Notes: generated from the sequence alone by a model not told the origin. A DNA stretch of 64,000 nucleotides from Neomegalonema perideroedes DSM 15528 (GCF_000374145.1 NZ_KB893653.1:853923-917922), one strand, 5' to 3'; positions 42,847-54,642 are shown, numbered from the stretch's first letter. Program-made: numbers and translations.

Positions 42847-44325
42847 TCACTCCACGCCGAGCTTGCGCTTGACCAATTCGTTCAGCGCCTGAGGATTGGC
42901 TTTTCCGCCCATGGCCTTCATGGCCTGTCCGACGAACCATCCGGCGAGGCTGGGCTTGGCCTTGGCCTGCTCGACCTTTTCGGGATTGGCGGCGATCACG
43001 GCGTCGACGGCGGCCTCGATGGCGCCTTCGTCGGTCACCTGACGCATGCCGCGCGCCTCGACCAGAGCGGCGGGGTCTCCGCCTTCGGTCCAGAGGATTT
43101 CAAAGAGATCCTTGGCGATCTTGCCCGAGATGTCGCCTTTGGCGACCAGATCGACCACGCCGCCGATCTGCGCCGTCGAAATCGGCGAGGCGGCGAGATC
43201 CAGCCCTTCTTTGTTCAGGCGGCCGAAGAGCTCGTTGATGATCCAGTTCGCGACGGATTTGCCGTCGCGGCCTTGGGCGGCCTCCTCGAAGAAATCGGCG
43301 GAGGCGCGTTCGGCGGCCAGCACGGAGGCGTCGTAATCGGTCACGCCATATTGCGCGACGAGCCGGGCGGTCTTGGCGTCCGGCAGCTCGGGCAGCCCGG
43401 CGCGGATTCCCTCGACGAAGGCCTCGGTCAGCACGAGCGGCGGCAGATCGGGATCCGGGAAATAGCGGTAATCCTGCGCTTCTTCCTTCGAGCGCATGGC
43501 GCGGGTCTCAAGCTTGCGGGGATCGAAGAGCCGGGTCTCCTGATCGATCTCGCCGCCGTCTTCGAGGATGGCGATCTGACGCCGGGCCTCGGTCTCCACC
43601 GCCTGCATGACGAAGCGGATGGAGTTGACGTTTTTGATCTCGCAGCGCGTGCCGAGCGGCCCGCCGGGGCGGCGCACCGAGACGTTGACGTCGGCGCGGA
43701 GATTGCCTTTCTCCATATCGCCGTCGGAAGTCCCGAGATAGCGCAGGATGGTCCGCAGCTTGCGCAGATAGGCGCCCGCCTCCTCGGCGGAGCGCATGTC
43801 CGGCTTGGACACGATCTCCATCAGCGCCACGCCCGAGCGGTTCAGATCCACGAAGGAGGACTCCGGATCGAGGTCGTGGATGGATTTTCCGGCGTCCTGC
43901 TCCAGATGGATGCGCTCGACGCCCACCTTGCGCGCGACGCCCGGCTCAAGCTCCACCAGCACCTCGCCCTCGCCGACGACCGGCGTCTTGAACTGGCTGA
44001 TCTGATAGCCCTGCGGCAGATCGGGATAGAAATAGTTTTTGCGGTCGAAGCCCGAGCGCAGATTGATCCGCGCGGCGATTCCAAGCCCCGTCCGCACCGC
44101 CTGCTCGACGCAGAAGGCGTTGACCACCGGCAGCATGCCGGGCATGGCGGCGTCCACGAGGCTGACGTTGGCGTTGGGCTCGGCGCCGAAGCTGGTCGAG
44201 GCGCCGGAGAAGAGCTTCGCTTCGGAGGCCACTTGCGCATGGACCTCCATGCCGATCACGACCTCCCATTCGCCCTCGGCGCCGGAGATGTATTTAGGTT
44301 CGGGTTCGCGAAGGGCGGCGGACAT
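42847..44325 (-). CDS. gatB: Asp/Glu-tRNA amidotransferase subunit B
   Basis: 492 residues. [48 protein letters not shown] and [17 protein letters not shown] are GatB signatures, and the C-terminal tail domain (YqeY-like) ends in [14 protein letters not shown]. With GatA and GatC it converts misacylated Glu-tRNA(Gln) or Asp-tRNA(Asn) to the correct amide. gatA and gatC are not in the window. The start at 44325 is preceded by GAGGAG; a longer frame to 44598 is not supported. Confidence 0.95.
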   Translation of the reverse strand: MSAALREPEPKYISGAEGEWEVVIGMEVHAQVASEAKLFSGASTSFGAEPNANVSLVDAAMPGMLPVVNAFCVEQAVRTGLGIAARINLRSGFDRKNYFYPDLPQGYQISQFKTPVVGEGEVLVELEPGVARKVGVERIHLEQDAGKSIHDLDPESSFVDLNRSGVALMEIVSKPDMRSAEEAGAYLRKLRTILRYLGTSDGDMEKGNLRADVNVSVRRPGGPLGTRCEIKNVNSIRFVMQAVETEARRQIAILEDGGEIDQETRLFDPRKLETRAMRSKEEAQDYRYFPDPDLPPLVLTEAFVEGIRAGLPELPDAKTARLVAQYGVTDYDASVLAAERASADFFEEAAQGRDGKSVANWIINELFGRLNKEGLDLAASPISTAQIGGVVDLVAKGDISGKIAKDLFEILWTEGGDPAALVEARGMRQVTDEGAIEAAVDAVIAANPEKVEQAKAKPSLAGWFVGQAMKAMGGKANPQALNELVKRKLGVE

Positions 44326-44542
44326 GCTGAAGGACTCCTCGAAGACTGCGCCTCCCTCCCTAGCGCTTTTCGCGGCGCGGCGGAAGCTCTTGCGCGTCAG
44401 GCGTCCGCAGGCTCCGTCTTTCGGCTTCTCTCCCTCCGCGCGGCCTCGGACCGCGATTCCGCCTTGACGGACAAGGGCTTTCCATGGCGTCTCCTGACCC
44501 TTCGGCGGGATCGGCGGAGCGCGGCGGGACGGGCGGGAGATC

Positions 44543-46615
44543 ATGAGGATTATGAGAAAAGCGAGGATGGGCGCGGAGTCTTTCCGCGTCGCGGTCATGC
44601 TGGCGGCCTGTTGGGCGGCCGGAGGCGCCGCCGCTCAGGAGGCCGCCCCGCTTTCGGAGCCTGCGCCCGCTCTCTCCGCCGCCGATCCGCAATTGGCCGC
44701 CGAGGCCCGCCTCGGCGCCGAGATCGATCTGGAGGCCGCCCTGCGCGCTCTGGAGGCCGGACGCCGCCTTGAGGCGGTCGGCTTTTACGACATGGCGCTC
44801 GCCAAGCTTGAGGGGCGGGGCTCCGCCCATGACGTCGCTTTGCGCGACCGGGCCGTCTTCGGGCGGGCTCTGACTCAGGCGGCCCTCGACCGCGCGGCGG
44901 GGCGCTCCCCCGCCGAGAGCCGCGCCCTCGCGCAATTGCCGCCGCGCAACCGACAAATGGAGGAGACCGCCGAGACGGCTCTGGCGCGGGCGGCGGTCCA
45001 TCTCGCGCTCGGCTCTTCGCCGGAGGAGGCGCAGATGGCCCTCGACGCCGCCGCCTCCCGGGGCCTGCGCGCCGACGGCTGGCGTCTGGAGATGCTGCGC
45101 GGCGAGACGGCTTATCGTCTGGCGGGCTATGAGGCGGCGCTGACTCATTTCAAGGCGGCCGGACAAATGGGCGCGCCTTCGGGCGCGGCGGAGCAGGCGG
45201 TGGGCGATTCGCTCATGGCCCTGCGCCGCTGGCCGGAGGCCGAGGAGTCTTATCGTCTGGCCGCCGAGGCGCGGCCCAACGATCCTGAGGCCTTGCTCCG
45301 CCGCATCCGCGCCCGCGAGGCGCAGCGCCGTCCGCCGGGCGGCGATTTCGATCCTCTGGCGGCCATGGAGCTCGCCGGAGCGCGGGGCGCTTCGGGCTAC
45401 GCCTTTCTGGCCGAGCGCGGAGCCCTGCGCCGCTCGGCGGGGCTGACGAAGGAGGCTCTGGAGGATCTGCGCGAGGCCGTGGAGCTGGCGCCGCAGGAGC
45501 GCAAGGCCATGGCCCGCTACGCCTATGGCGCGGCCCTCGGCGACGCCCGGCGCTGGCAGGAGGCGGATCTGGTCTTCCAGAGCATCGAGAATCAGCCGGA
45601 GATGCGGGCGCTGCTGGATTTCCAGCGCGGACGCATGATGCTGGACGCGGGCGAGCCGGCGCGGGCTCTGACTCTCTTCGAGCGCGTGCTGGAGCTGCGT
45701 CCGGGGGATCCTTCGGCGCTGTATAACCGGGGCGTGACGCGTCTGCGGCTTGGCCAGACCTCCGCCGCCGAGGCGGATTTCGCCGCCGCCGCCGCCCGGG
45801 ATCCGACCGCCTCCGATCTGCGCGACGCGCTGGGGCGGATCAAATTCCAGTCCAGCGTGATGCAGGGCGCGGCCTTCTACGACGCGGCGGTTCTGGCCCA
45901 TCCCAACGATCCGGAGAGTTGGACTCAGCGCGCCGGGCTTTTGCTGGCGATGGGCCAGCCCGCCGCCGCCGTTCAGGACGCCGCCGCCGCTCTGCGCCTT
46001 TCGGACCGCCATCCTCAGGCGACGCTCTATATGGCCGAGGCGCAATTGGCTCTCGGCGACGTGGCGGCGGCTTACGATTACGCCGAGCGTCTGCGGCGGT
46101 CTCCGACTCAGGCGGGGCCTGCGGCTCTGGTGCGGGCGCGGGCGCGTCTGGCGCAGGATCAGGCCAACGCCGCCATGCGCGAGCTGGACGCCGCCGAGGT
46201 GGCGGGCGCGCCTCTGGATCAGGTGGCTCTGGCGCGCGGAGAGGCGGCCATGGCCCTGAACCTCTCCGATCATGAGATCGGCGGCTATTACGATCTGGCG
46301 GTGGAGCTTTCAGGAGGTTCGGCGGCGGCTTTGTCGGGTCGGGCGCGCTTTCTCGCCGCGCGGGGCATGACCAACGGCGCCCTCGCCGATCTGACTCAGG
46401 CTTTGAGCCTTTCGCCGGGCGATCCGGTTCTGCTGGCGCGGCGCGGCGAGCTGCTGCGGCTGCTCGGCGAATGCGCGCGGGCTCAGGAGGATCTGGACCG
46501 GGCTTTTGAAATGGGCCTGAAAGATTCGGAGGCGCGTCGCGCCCGCGCGGCCTGTCGCGCCAAAGACGGACGGATTTTCGGCGCTATCGGCGATTTTTTC
46601 CGCGCAATGTTCTGA
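44543..46615 (+). CDS. Exported TPR-repeat protein
   Basis: 690 residues. A basic start and hydrophobic stretch ([21 protein letters not shown]) make a signal peptide. About 12 tetratricopeptide-like helix pairs follow, for example [30 protein letters not shown] near residues 393-422 and [33 protein letters not shown] near the end. A periplasmic scaffold or assembly protein is probable; the partner is unknown. It is divergent from gatB with a 217-bp gap in which I see no further gene. GGGAG precedes the ATG. Confidence 0.82.
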   Translation: MRIMRKARMGAESFRVAVMLAACWAAGGAAAQEAAPLSEPAPALSAADPQLAAEARLGAEIDLEAALRALEAGRRLEAVGFYDMALAKLEGRGSAHDVALRDRAVFGRALTQAALDRAAGRSPAESRALAQLPPRNRQMEETAETALARAAVHLALGSSPEEAQMALDAAASRGLRADGWRLEMLRGETAYRLAGYEAALTHFKAAGQMGAPSGAAEQAVGDSLMALRRWPEAEESYRLAAEARPNDPEALLRRIRAREAQRRPPGGDFDPLAAMELAGARGASGYAFLAERGALRRSAGLTKEALEDLREAVELAPQERKAMARYAYGAALGDARRWQEADLVFQSIENQPEMRALLDFQRGRMMLDAGEPARALTLFERVLELRPGDPSALYNRGVTRLRLGQTSAAEADFAAAAARDPTASDLRDALGRIKFQSSVMQGAAFYDAAVLAHPNDPESWTQRAGLLLAMGQPAAAVQDAAAALRLSDRHPQATLYMAEAQLALGDVAAAYDYAERLRRSPTQAGPAALVRARARLAQDQANAAMRELDAAEVAGAPLDQVALARGEAAMALNLSDHEIGGYYDLAVELSGGSAAALSGRARFLAARGMTNGALADLTQALSLSPGDPVLLARRGELLRLLGECARAQEDLDRAFEMGLKDSEARRARAACRAKDGRIFGAIGDFFRAMF

Positions 46616-46754
46616 TGTGGGGCGATATGCGTCGTTTCGACGGTTGTCCCTGAAGGGTTTTATGTCCATTTTGGGGCCGCGCCGGATTTATCTCCGGCGG
46701 GGATCCTGAGCGGGCGGGCAGGGGGCCGGCTCCGGGGCAAGGCGAGTTCGAACC

Positions 46755-47063
46755 GTGAGGCGTTTTTTCGGCTTTTTCTTTCTGATCCTCGGGATCGCGG
46801 CGGCTTTTTTCGACTACGCCGCCACCGAGGGGCCGCCGACGGCGGTGGATCTGCGGCCTTTCGGCCAATATTGGGAGCGGCTGCATCCGGCGAGTCTGCG
46901 AGGCTTCGCGGGCTTCGCGGCCGAAGAATTCTCGCAGGGCTTCTGGAATTCGGCGGTGCGTCCTCTGCTGGAGGCGCCGGGCGCTCTGATCGCGACGGGC
47001 TTGGGCCTCTTTCTGTTGCTGTGGTCCTGGTTCTCCGAGCGGCCGCGGCGGCGTTTCGGCTAG
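46755..47063 (+). CDS. Small two-TM membrane protein
   Basis: 102 residues from a GTG. TM helices at about 4-22 (FFGFFFLILGIAAAFFDYA) and 76-92 (LIATGLGLFLLLWSWF) flank a soluble stretch with FGQYWERLHPASLRGF. The end is basic. Found just before rpiA; function unknown. Confidence 0.75.
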   Translation: MRRFFGFFFLILGIAAAFFDYAATEGPPTAVDLRPFGQYWERLHPASLRGFAGFAAEEFSQGFWNSAVRPLLEAPGALIATGLGLFLLLWSWFSERPRRRFG

Positions 47064-47160
47064 ATCGCCTCCTCCCTTCGGGGGTCGGCGCCTGGATTGA
47101 CGCCGCCTGCGCCGCATCGCAATATGCGGCGCGCGACAAGCGCGGGCGAAGGGGGATTCC

Positions 47161-47886
47161 ATGACGAACGCCGCCGACAAAGGCAAGAAGGCCGCGGCCG
47201 AGCAGGCTGTGGCTCTGGTGGAGCCGGGGATGCGTCTGGGCTTGGGCACCGGCTCGACCGCCGAGATCTTCGTGAAGCTGCTGGGCGCGCGCGCCAAGCG
47301 CGAGAAGCTGGAGCTGGTCTGCGCGCCGACCTCGATCCGCACGGGCGAGCTGGCGGAATCCGTCGGGCTGAAGCTGGCGACGCTCAACGAACTGGGCTGG
47401 CTGGATCTCACGGTGGACGGCGCCGACGAGATCGACCCTGAGCTTCGCCTGATCAAAGGCGGCGGCGGCGCGCTTCTGGTGGAGAAGATCGTGGCGGCGG
47501 CCTCCAACGAGATGGTGGTGATCGCCGATTCCTCCAAGAAGGTGGAGCGCCTCGGCGCCTTTCCGCTGCCCATCGAGGTGGTGAAGTTCGGATGGCGCAA
47601 CACCGCCGCCCTGATCGAGCAAACCTTCGAAGAATTCGGTTGCCGTCCCGTCGAGGGCCAGCTGCGCATGGCGCGCGGCGCGCCCTTCCTGACCGACGAA
47701 GGCCATTACATCCTCGATTATCCGCTTGAATCCATTCCGGATCCGGATGAGCTGGCCATTTTCCTGCCGACCATTCCCGGCGTGGTGGATTCCGGCCTCT
47801 TCATCGATTACGCCACCCGCGCCCTGATCGGCGCGCCGGACGGCTCGGTGGAGCTTCTCGTCCTCGACGAGGAAGACGAGGACTGA
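47161..47886 (+). CDS. rpiA: Ribose-5-phosphate isomerase A
   Basis: 241 residues. GLGTGSTAEIFVKLLG near the start, VDGADEIDPELRLIKGGGGALLVEKIVA in the middle (catalytic Asp/Glu) and ADSSKKVERLG are the family motifs. It interconverts ribose-5-phosphate and ribulose-5-phosphate in the pentose phosphate pathway. The end is an acidic tail EEDED. Confidence 0.96.
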   Translation: MTNAADKGKKAAAEQAVALVEPGMRLGLGTGSTAEIFVKLLGARAKREKLELVCAPTSIRTGELAESVGLKLATLNELGWLDLTVDGADEIDPELRLIKGGGGALLVEKIVAAASNEMVVIADSSKKVERLGAFPLPIEVVKFGWRNTAALIEQTFEEFGCRPVEGQLRMARGAPFLTDEGHYILDYPLESIPDPDELAIFLPTIPGVVDSGLFIDYATRALIGAPDGSVELLVLDEEDED

Positions 47887-48027
47887 CCCTCCCCCTTTGA
47901 GGAAGGCGGGACGTCTTCCGGCGCGCTTTTGGCGCATGTCGTCTTCAGAGCCGGCGGGATAGCTTCCCGCAGCCGGAGGATTCGCGCGGACGCGTCCTCC
48001 CGCCAGACGCCTTCGCAGGAGATTCCC

Positions 48028-49380
48028 ATGACCCAGAGCCCTTACGACCTCGTGGTGATCGGCGGAGGCTCCGGCGGCGTGCGGGCGGCGCGCATGGCCG
48101 CTCAGACGGGCGCGAAGGTGGCTCTGGCCGAGGAAAGCCGCGTCGGCGGCACCTGCGTGATTCGCGGCTGCGTGCCGAAAAAGCTCTATGTCTACGCCTC
48201 CGGCTTCTCCGAGAGCTTCCACGACGCCGAGGGCTTCGGCTGGAGCCTGCCCGCCGCGCCGGTCTTCGACTGGGGCAAGCTGGTGGCGGCGAAGAACCGC
48301 GAGATCGACCGTCTGGAGGGGATTTACGGCGCGAATCTCAAGGCGGCGGGCGTGGAGACGATTCCTCAGCGCGCCACGGTCGCCGATCCGCATCGGGTGC
48401 GCCTCGCCGACGGGAGCCTGCTGGAGACCCGCCACATCCTGATCGCCACGGGCGCCCGCCCGAGCCTGCCCCCGGTTCCGGGCGCGGAGCATTGCCTGAT
48501 CAGCGACGACGTCTTCGATCTGTCGGAGTTTCCGAAACGTTTGCTGATTTTGGGCGCGGGCTATATCGCGGTGGAGTTCGCGGGAGTCTTCAACGGGCTC
48601 GGCGCGGAGGTGGCTTTAGCCCATCGCGGACCGAATCTGCTGCGCACCTTCGACTCGGATCTTCAGACCCATCTCGCCGAGGAGATGACCAAGAAAGGCG
48701 TGGATCTGCGCCTGAACGCCGCCCTTGAGCGCATCGAGAAGACGTCCTCCGGCCTGCGGGCGCATTTCGCGGGCGGAGAGGTTCTTGAGGTCGACGCGAT
48801 CCTTGCGGCCATCGGGCGCGCGCCGAACACGGCGGGGCTTGGGCTGGAGGCGGCGGGCGTCGAGCTGAACGCCAAGGGGGCCGTGCAGACGGATGAATAT
48901 TTCCAGACCCGCATTCCCTCCATCTTCGCGGTGGGCGACGTGATCGGCGGCGTGGCTCTGACGCCTCTGGCGATTCGTCAGGGCGCGGCCTTCGCGCGGA
49001 CGGTCTTCGAGGGGGTGCGGACCAAAGTCGAGCTTTCCGCTCTGCCGACCGCGGTTTTCTCTCAGCCTGAGATTGGAACCGTCGGCCTGACCGAGGCGCA
49101 GGCCCGCGCCCTGGGGGAGACGGAGATTTATCGGGCGAAGTTCCGCGCGATGTTTCATACGCTCGGCGGCCGCGACGAGCGGACCCTGATGAAGCTGGTG
49201 GTCTCCAAGTCGGATCAGAAGGTTCTGGGCGCGCATCTCTGCGGCCATGGCGCCGCCGAGATGATCCAGACTCTGGCCGTGGCGGTGGGAATGGGCGCGC
49301 GCAAGGAGGATCTCGACCGGGTTCTGGCCGTGCATCCCTCCTCCGCCGAGGAGCTTGTGCTGATGAGCAAGCCCGTCTGA
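48028..49380 (+). CDS. gor: Glutathione-disulfide reductase
   Basis: 450 residues. FAD-binding VIGGGSGGVRAARMAA at residues 10-25, redox Cys43 and Cys48 in GGTCVIRGCVPKK, NAD(P)-binding GAGYIAVEFAGVFNGLG, second FAD motif FAVGDVIGG and catalytic His in VLAVHPSSAEELV. It keeps glutathione reduced with NADPH. The start has CAGGAG upstream. Follows rpiA after 141 bp. Confidence 0.94.
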   Translation: MTQSPYDLVVIGGGSGGVRAARMAAQTGAKVALAEESRVGGTCVIRGCVPKKLYVYASGFSESFHDAEGFGWSLPAAPVFDWGKLVAAKNREIDRLEGIYGANLKAAGVETIPQRATVADPHRVRLADGSLLETRHILIATGARPSLPPVPGAEHCLISDDVFDLSEFPKRLLILGAGYIAVEFAGVFNGLGAEVALAHRGPNLLRTFDSDLQTHLAEEMTKKGVDLRLNAALERIEKTSSGLRAHFAGGEVLEVDAILAAIGRAPNTAGLGLEAAGVELNAKGAVQTDEYFQTRIPSIFAVGDVIGGVALTPLAIRQGAAFARTVFEGVRTKVELSALPTAVFSQPEIGTVGLTEAQARALGETEIYRAKFRAMFHTLGGRDERTLMKLVVSKSDQKVLGAHLCGHGAAEMIQTLAVAVGMGARKEDLDRVLAVHPSSAEELVLMSKPV

Positions 49381-49391
49381 CGCGCAGGCCG

Positions 49392-49427
49392 AAAAAAAGG
49401 GCGCGTCCCCGTCAGGGAGACGCGCCC
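49392..49427 (-). terminator. Intrinsic terminator of the eno-ftsB operon
   Basis: GGGCGCGTC (49399-49407) pairs with GACGCGCCC (49419-49427), with inner CCC/GGG. Seven A residues at 49392-49398 give the U-run on the minus strand, just after ftsB. Confidence 0.9.
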
Positions 49428-49450
49428 GCCTTCAGGCGAGGATCATCCGC

Positions 49451-49759
49451 TTAGGGCAGGATGATCACTTCATTCGTCTTGAGATAGCCGAGCGTGGCGC
49501 GCAGCCGCTCCTCCAGCAGGTCGGGGTCGAGGTCGTCTTCTCCGAGCCCCTTCACCCGTCCCTCCAGCGCCGCGATCTCCCGATCCAGCTCGGTGCGCTG
49601 GGCGTCGAGCCGCTCGATCAGAGCCAGCTGCTCGTCGCGCGCGACGAGGCCGTATTTGCCCTGAAAGGCGTGGAAGGTGAAATAGGCCACCCCCGCCAGC
49701 AGAGCCGCAGGCAGCAGCCATAATCCGATCCGATCCGCCCAAAACCCGGCGCGCTCCAT
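49451..49759 (-). CDS. ftsB: FtsB/DivIC-type septum initiator
   Basis: 102 residues with a short cytoplasmic N terminus, one TM helix (about 11-28: IGLWLLPAALLAGVAYFTF) and a periplasmic coiled coil (ARDEQLALIERLDAQRTELDREIAALEGRV). It fits FtsB, which joins FtsL and FtsQ in the divisome. It lies four bases downstream of eno, the common alphaproteobacterial arrangement. Confidence 0.9.
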   Translation of the reverse strand: MERAGFWADRIGLWLLPAALLAGVAYFTFHAFQGKYGLVARDEQLALIERLDAQRTELDREIAALEGRVKGLGEDDLDPDLLEERLRATLGYLKTNEVIILP

Positions 49760-49763
49760 AAGA

Positions 49764-51170
<1,407 letters not shown>

Positions 51171-51220
51171 TCAAAAGAGCATATTCATGCTCGCGCATCT
51201 TTTAGGAGGGGGAGAGGCCG

Positions 51221-51403
51221 ATGGAATTGATCCTGTTCCTTGGGATTTGCCTGCTGATCATCTGGCGGACGACCCTGTTTTTCGAGCGGAACGCGGAGGA
51301 GCGCAAGCGGCGCGGCGAAGGCTCCGGGGCCGAGGGCGGCGGGATAGGGGAGTATGACGGGGGCTTCGGAGACGGCGGCGGAGGAGACGGCGGCGGGGAA
51401 TGA
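51221..51403 (+). CDS. Small single-pass membrane protein with Gly-rich tail
   Basis: 60 residues: a TM helix at once (MELILFLGICLLIIWRTTLFF), a charged EERKRRGEG stretch, then a Gly/Asp-rich end. A strong AGGAGGGGGAG before the ATG argues that it is real. No family recognised. Confidence 0.6.
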   Translation: MELILFLGICLLIIWRTTLFFERNAEERKRRGEGSGAEGGGIGEYDGGFGDGGGGDGGGE

Positions 51404-51450
51404 AATTTTCAGAACGGAGGAGAAAACGACGTTTTTCCGCCTCTGGGCTC

Positions 51451-51479
51451 TTGCCAAGCCTGAAACCGGAGATTATAAG
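51451..51479 (+). promoter_or_regulatory. Promoter of tRNA-Lys
   Basis: TTGCCA (51451-51456) and TATAAG (51474-51479) with a 17-bp spacer. Confidence 0.7.
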
Positions 51480-51520
51480 CCCCCTATTCGCCGCCGAGCC
51501 AAGCTGTTCGAAGGGCGTAA

Positions 51521-51596
<76 letters not shown>

Positions 51597-51694
51597 AACT
51601 CTCTCAAAAATCTAAAGCGAAAAGCGCCCCGAAGGGCGCGAAAACGCTTGTCAGCGTTTCGTCGCATGAAATTCATATTGTGAATCAAGTGATC

Positions 51695-51717
51695 AAGCGG
51701 GTTTCGCCCGCTTTTTT
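51695..51717 (+). terminator. Intrinsic terminator after tRNA-Lys
   Basis: AGCGGG-TTTCG-CCCGCT followed by six T residues. Upstream, at 51612-51647, a nested hairpin (AAGCG...CGCTT around GCGCCC/GGGCGC) may also fold in the transcript. No gene is seen from 51597 to 51859. Confidence 0.85.
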
Positions 51718-51859
51718 CGTGCAAGCCGCATAGGTCCTCCGCTCCGCGCTCCCTTTCCGCCGGGCGGCGAGGCTTCCCGCCGAACGCCGGAGGCGCCTCT
51801 TCGCGATCCTTCGGGCTCGGCGCCTGAGGCCATGCGGCCCTGATTGGAGGAGGCGCGCC

Positions 51860-54064
51860 ATGTTCAACCGGCGGGATCTTGTCGTCACGGCTCTTGGTTA
51901 TGGCGGCGCGGGGGCGGCCTTCTCTTCCTCCCACGCTCAAACGCAAGTCTCCGTCCCGCTTTTGCCGGTCGGCGAGAGCGCGCAGTTGAACGCGGTGGTT
52001 CTGGCTCATGGTCTGGCCGTGGCCGACGAGCGCGGGCGTCTGCGCGTCGGCGACGGCGCGACGCGCGGCGGCGTCCTCATGGCGCTGGCGGGGGATCTGG
52101 AGCCCTTGGCGGCGCATCGCCTCATCGCGGCCGACGCGCCCGACGACGGCGCAGCCCTCGCCTCCGCCGCCTCCGCCGCTCTTGCGGCCGGGGCGCCGCT
52201 GCGGCTGGAGGGCGGGCGCTTGCGGACGACCTCGGTTTGGTCTCCGGCGGCGGCGGCCCGGCGCGTGGGCGGCGGCTCCATTCTACTGAAGGACGGGCGC
52301 GAAATCCCTTGGGAGCCTCCGGCGCGCGTGGCGGATTGGCGCGCGGCGGAAGCCGTCGGCGGAGGATTCTCCTCCGTCGTCTCCGCTGCGGGAGGGAAAT
52401 ACGAAGCCTTCCCTGTCGGGCGCCGTCTGCCCAACGGACGCCTCGTGGCGCTCTGGTGGTCCGGCTACGGCCATAGCCCCAGCCAAGCCGCCGCGACCTT
52501 CTCGGACGTCATGTCCTCCGTCAGCGACGACGGCGGCGCGAGCTGGAGCCCGCCCCGGACGATCTACGGCACCGATCCCGTCACCGGGACCAATCCCGGC
52601 GAAGCGGCCTGGGGCTATTACGTCTCCTGCGGCGTGGATCGTCATGGGCGGGCGGTGGCGCTCTATCTGCGCCCTGTGAAGACGGGGGGGCATGAGCTGG
52701 TCATGCAGCTCTCGGCGGAGGGCGAGTTGTGGTCTCCGCCGCAGGTCGTGACGGGTTGGCGGGATTCGGCTCCGCGTCCGCTTCCCTTCGGCAACGGCGT
52801 GCTGACGCCGAGCGGAAGGCTGCTCTTCTGCGGCTATCGCGGCGACAGGAATTACGCGCTGGAGATCGACACGGAGACGGCGACGGAGACGGCCCGCCTC
52901 GTCGTCGCGAGCGCCCGTCCGAATTATTCGGAGGCGGCGCTGTGCGTGGTCACGGAACGCCGTTGGCTCATGGCGCTGCGGCGGGACGGAGAAATCGGCG
53001 CGCCCGAAATCTACGAGACGCGGGACGGCGGCGCGGTCTGGGCCTCTCTGGGCGCGATGGACGTTCCCGCCAGCGGGGGCTACGCGCCGCAGGATCTGTT
53101 CCTCGCCGAGAGCGGCGGGCGGACCTGGATCTGCGCGTTGATCGGCATCCGCGCCAGCGCCTCCGCGCCGCCCTATGGAGCGCCCGGCCTTGCTCTCTTC
53201 GCCGCGCCGCTGGAGGGCGTGCTGAAGGGCTCCGGCGGCTGGCGCAGAATCCATGTCTGGCCGTTGCCCGACGACGGCGCCGACCGCGACGGCTACGGCT
53301 TCGCGAGCTATGACCAAGCCTCCGGCACGCTGGCGGTGGCGGCGCATGAGGAGACGGGCGTCGCGACCTCTCTGATTCGCGCCGGAGGGCTGCGCCTGCA
53401 TGACGCCTTGCGGAGCGCCCGTCCTCCGCCGGGCCTCGTCACCCTCTACGTCAAATGGGCGGGGGGCGACGACGATAATCCGGGAACGCTGGAGCAGCCT
53501 CTCAAGACCCTTGAAGCCGCCGCCGCCAAAGCGCCGCCCTCCGGCGTGCTGAGGATCCGGCTGCTGGACAACGCCGCCATGCGGGCGCAGACGCCTTGGC
53601 GCTGGTCCTCGGCGCTCATCCTCGAGGGCTGGGACGCGGCGTCGAACGCGCCCGCGGAGAGGCAATTGCGCTCTCTCGATCTCGCGACGGAGGGAGGCCG
53701 CCGCTATAGCGGCTTCTGGTTCGCCGGGCCGAGCCCATGGACGACGGTCGTCCTCAACAACGTCGTGCTTTACGTCGAAGACCCCTCCGGCGCCGAACCG
53801 CGCGCCGCGCCGAACCTCGACGCCGTTTTCGCGGCCCCCGTCGGGGCGCAGATCGGCGGCTTCACGCTTCAGCTCAATCTTTCGCGGATCGTCCTGCAGA
53901 GCGCGGCGGCCCCCTGCCATGTGATCGGCGCGATGGCCTGCGCCGTCTCGCTTTGTCTTTACTCCAGCAGCTACAGCGCGGCGCTTCCCGGCAAATGGAT
54001 CGCCGGAATCCCGGCGGGCTCTCCTCCTCCGCCCCGCGTCATGACGACTCTCGCCGCATTATGA
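51860..54064 (+). CDS. Tat-exported sialidase-like protein with phage-fibre-like N terminus
   Basis: 734 residues. The start FNRRDLVVTALGYGGAGAAF...SHAQ is a twin-arginine signal (RR at 4-5, cleavage near Ala26). Residues 44-72 (AVVLAHGLAVADERGRLRVGDGATRGG) read like the N-terminal repeat of phage tropism and fibre proteins. A sialidase-type beta-propeller follows at about 165-500: Asp-boxes SDDGGASW (222-229) and one near 391 (RDGGAVW), YRGDRNYALE and ARPNYSEAAL. The last 200 residues (LYVKWAGGDDDNPGTLEQPLKTLEAAAAKAP onward) resemble the start of a parallel beta-helix fibre. It may cleave or bind surface glycans. Whether it is an exported enzyme or a particle fibre is unclear. The gene is the first after tRNA-Lys. 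Confidence 0.7.
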   Translation: MFNRRDLVVTALGYGGAGAAFSSSHAQTQVSVPLLPVGESAQLNAVVLAHGLAVADERGRLRVGDGATRGGVLMALAGDLEPLAAHRLIAADAPDDGAALASAASAALAAGAPLRLEGGRLRTTSVWSPAAAARRVGGGSILLKDGREIPWEPPARVADWRAAEAVGGGFSSVVSAAGGKYEAFPVGRRLPNGRLVALWWSGYGHSPSQAAATFSDVMSSVSDDGGASWSPPRTIYGTDPVTGTNPGEAAWGYYVSCGVDRHGRAVALYLRPVKTGGHELVMQLSAEGELWSPPQVVTGWRDSAPRPLPFGNGVLTPSGRLLFCGYRGDRNYALEIDTETATETARLVVASARPNYSEAALCVVTERRWLMALRRDGEIGAPEIYETRDGGAVWASLGAMDVPASGGYAPQDLFLAESGGRTWICALIGIRASASAPPYGAPGLALFAAPLEGVLKGSGGWRRIHVWPLPDDGADRDGYGFASYDQASGTLAVAAHEETGVATSLIRAGGLRLHDALRSARPPPGLVTLYVKWAGGDDDNPGTLEQPLKTLEAAAAKAPPSGVLRIRLLDNAAMRAQTPWRWSSALILEGWDAASNAPAERQLRSLDLATEGGRRYSGFWFAGPSPWTTVVLNNVVLYVEDPSGAEPRAAPNLDAVFAAPVGAQIGGFTLQLNLSRIVLQSAAAPCHVIGAMACAVSLCLYSSSYSAALPGKWIAGIPAGSPPPPRVMTTLAAL

Positions 54065-54072
54065 GGCCCCCG

Positions 54073-54516
54073 ATGATCGAATATGACGGAATGATCCACA
54101 CCGACGCCGAAGCCGCCCGCCGCGCCGGGGTTCCTGAGGCGGTCGTCGCGTCCGGGGATCTGGGCGCGGCCAAAGCCGCCGCCCGGGCGCGCCTGATCGC
54201 GCATGTCGCCGCCGCGCGCGCCGCCCTGATCACGAATCTGCCCGGTCAGGAGATGGTGTATCTCGCCAAGGAAGCCGAGGCGGAGGCTTGGCTCGCCGCG
54301 CGCGATCCGGATGCGGCCGATTATCCGCTGCTCGCCGCCGAGGTCGGGACGACCGCCGAGACTCCCGATCAACTGGCGCAGATTTGGCTGAACAAAGGGG
54401 CTTTATGGCGCGAGGCCGTCGCGCGGCTGGAGGCGCTGCGCCTGAGGCGCGGCGCGGCCCTCGACGCGGCGCGGACGCCCAAGGACGTGGAGGCCGCGAT
54501 GGAGGGGCTGGCGTGA
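54073..54516 (+). CDS. Tail-fibre-assembly-like protein
   Basis: 147 residues, mostly helical. LPGQEMVYLAKEAEAEAWLAARDPDAADYPLLAAEVGTTAETPDQLAQIW resembles helical proteins coded beside tail fibres in tailed phages, thought to be fibre chaperones or caps. GAGG precedes the ATG at 54073; another ATG at 54061 overlaps the upstream stop. Close spacing to the sialidase-like gene suggests they work together. Confidence 0.65.
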   Translation: MIEYDGMIHTDAEAARRAGVPEAVVASGDLGAAKAAARARLIAHVAAARAALITNLPGQEMVYLAKEAEAEAWLAARDPDAADYPLLAAEVGTTAETPDQLAQIWLNKGALWREAVARLEALRLRRGAALDAARTPKDVEAAMEGLA

Positions 54517-54619
54517 GGCCCATGGCCCTCCTCCTCTTCGCCGCCTCCGGCTGAGATCCGGAATCAAACTTGCGGTTGGCCGCAACGCCGCGCTTCACCC
54601 AGCCGCGCGAAAGCGTTAA

Positions 54620-54642
54620 CCTTTCCGAAAAATTCGGAAAGG
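54620..54642 (+). promoter_or_regulatory. Perfect 10-bp hairpin covering the TPR gene ribosome binding site
   Basis: CCTTTCCGAA and TTCGGAAAGG form a 10-bp stem around AAA, ending eight bases before the ATG at 54650. The Shine-Dalgarno-like GGAAAGG is in the 3' arm, so the fold would block initiation. As DNA it could also be a dimeric regulator site. Confidence 0.55.
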
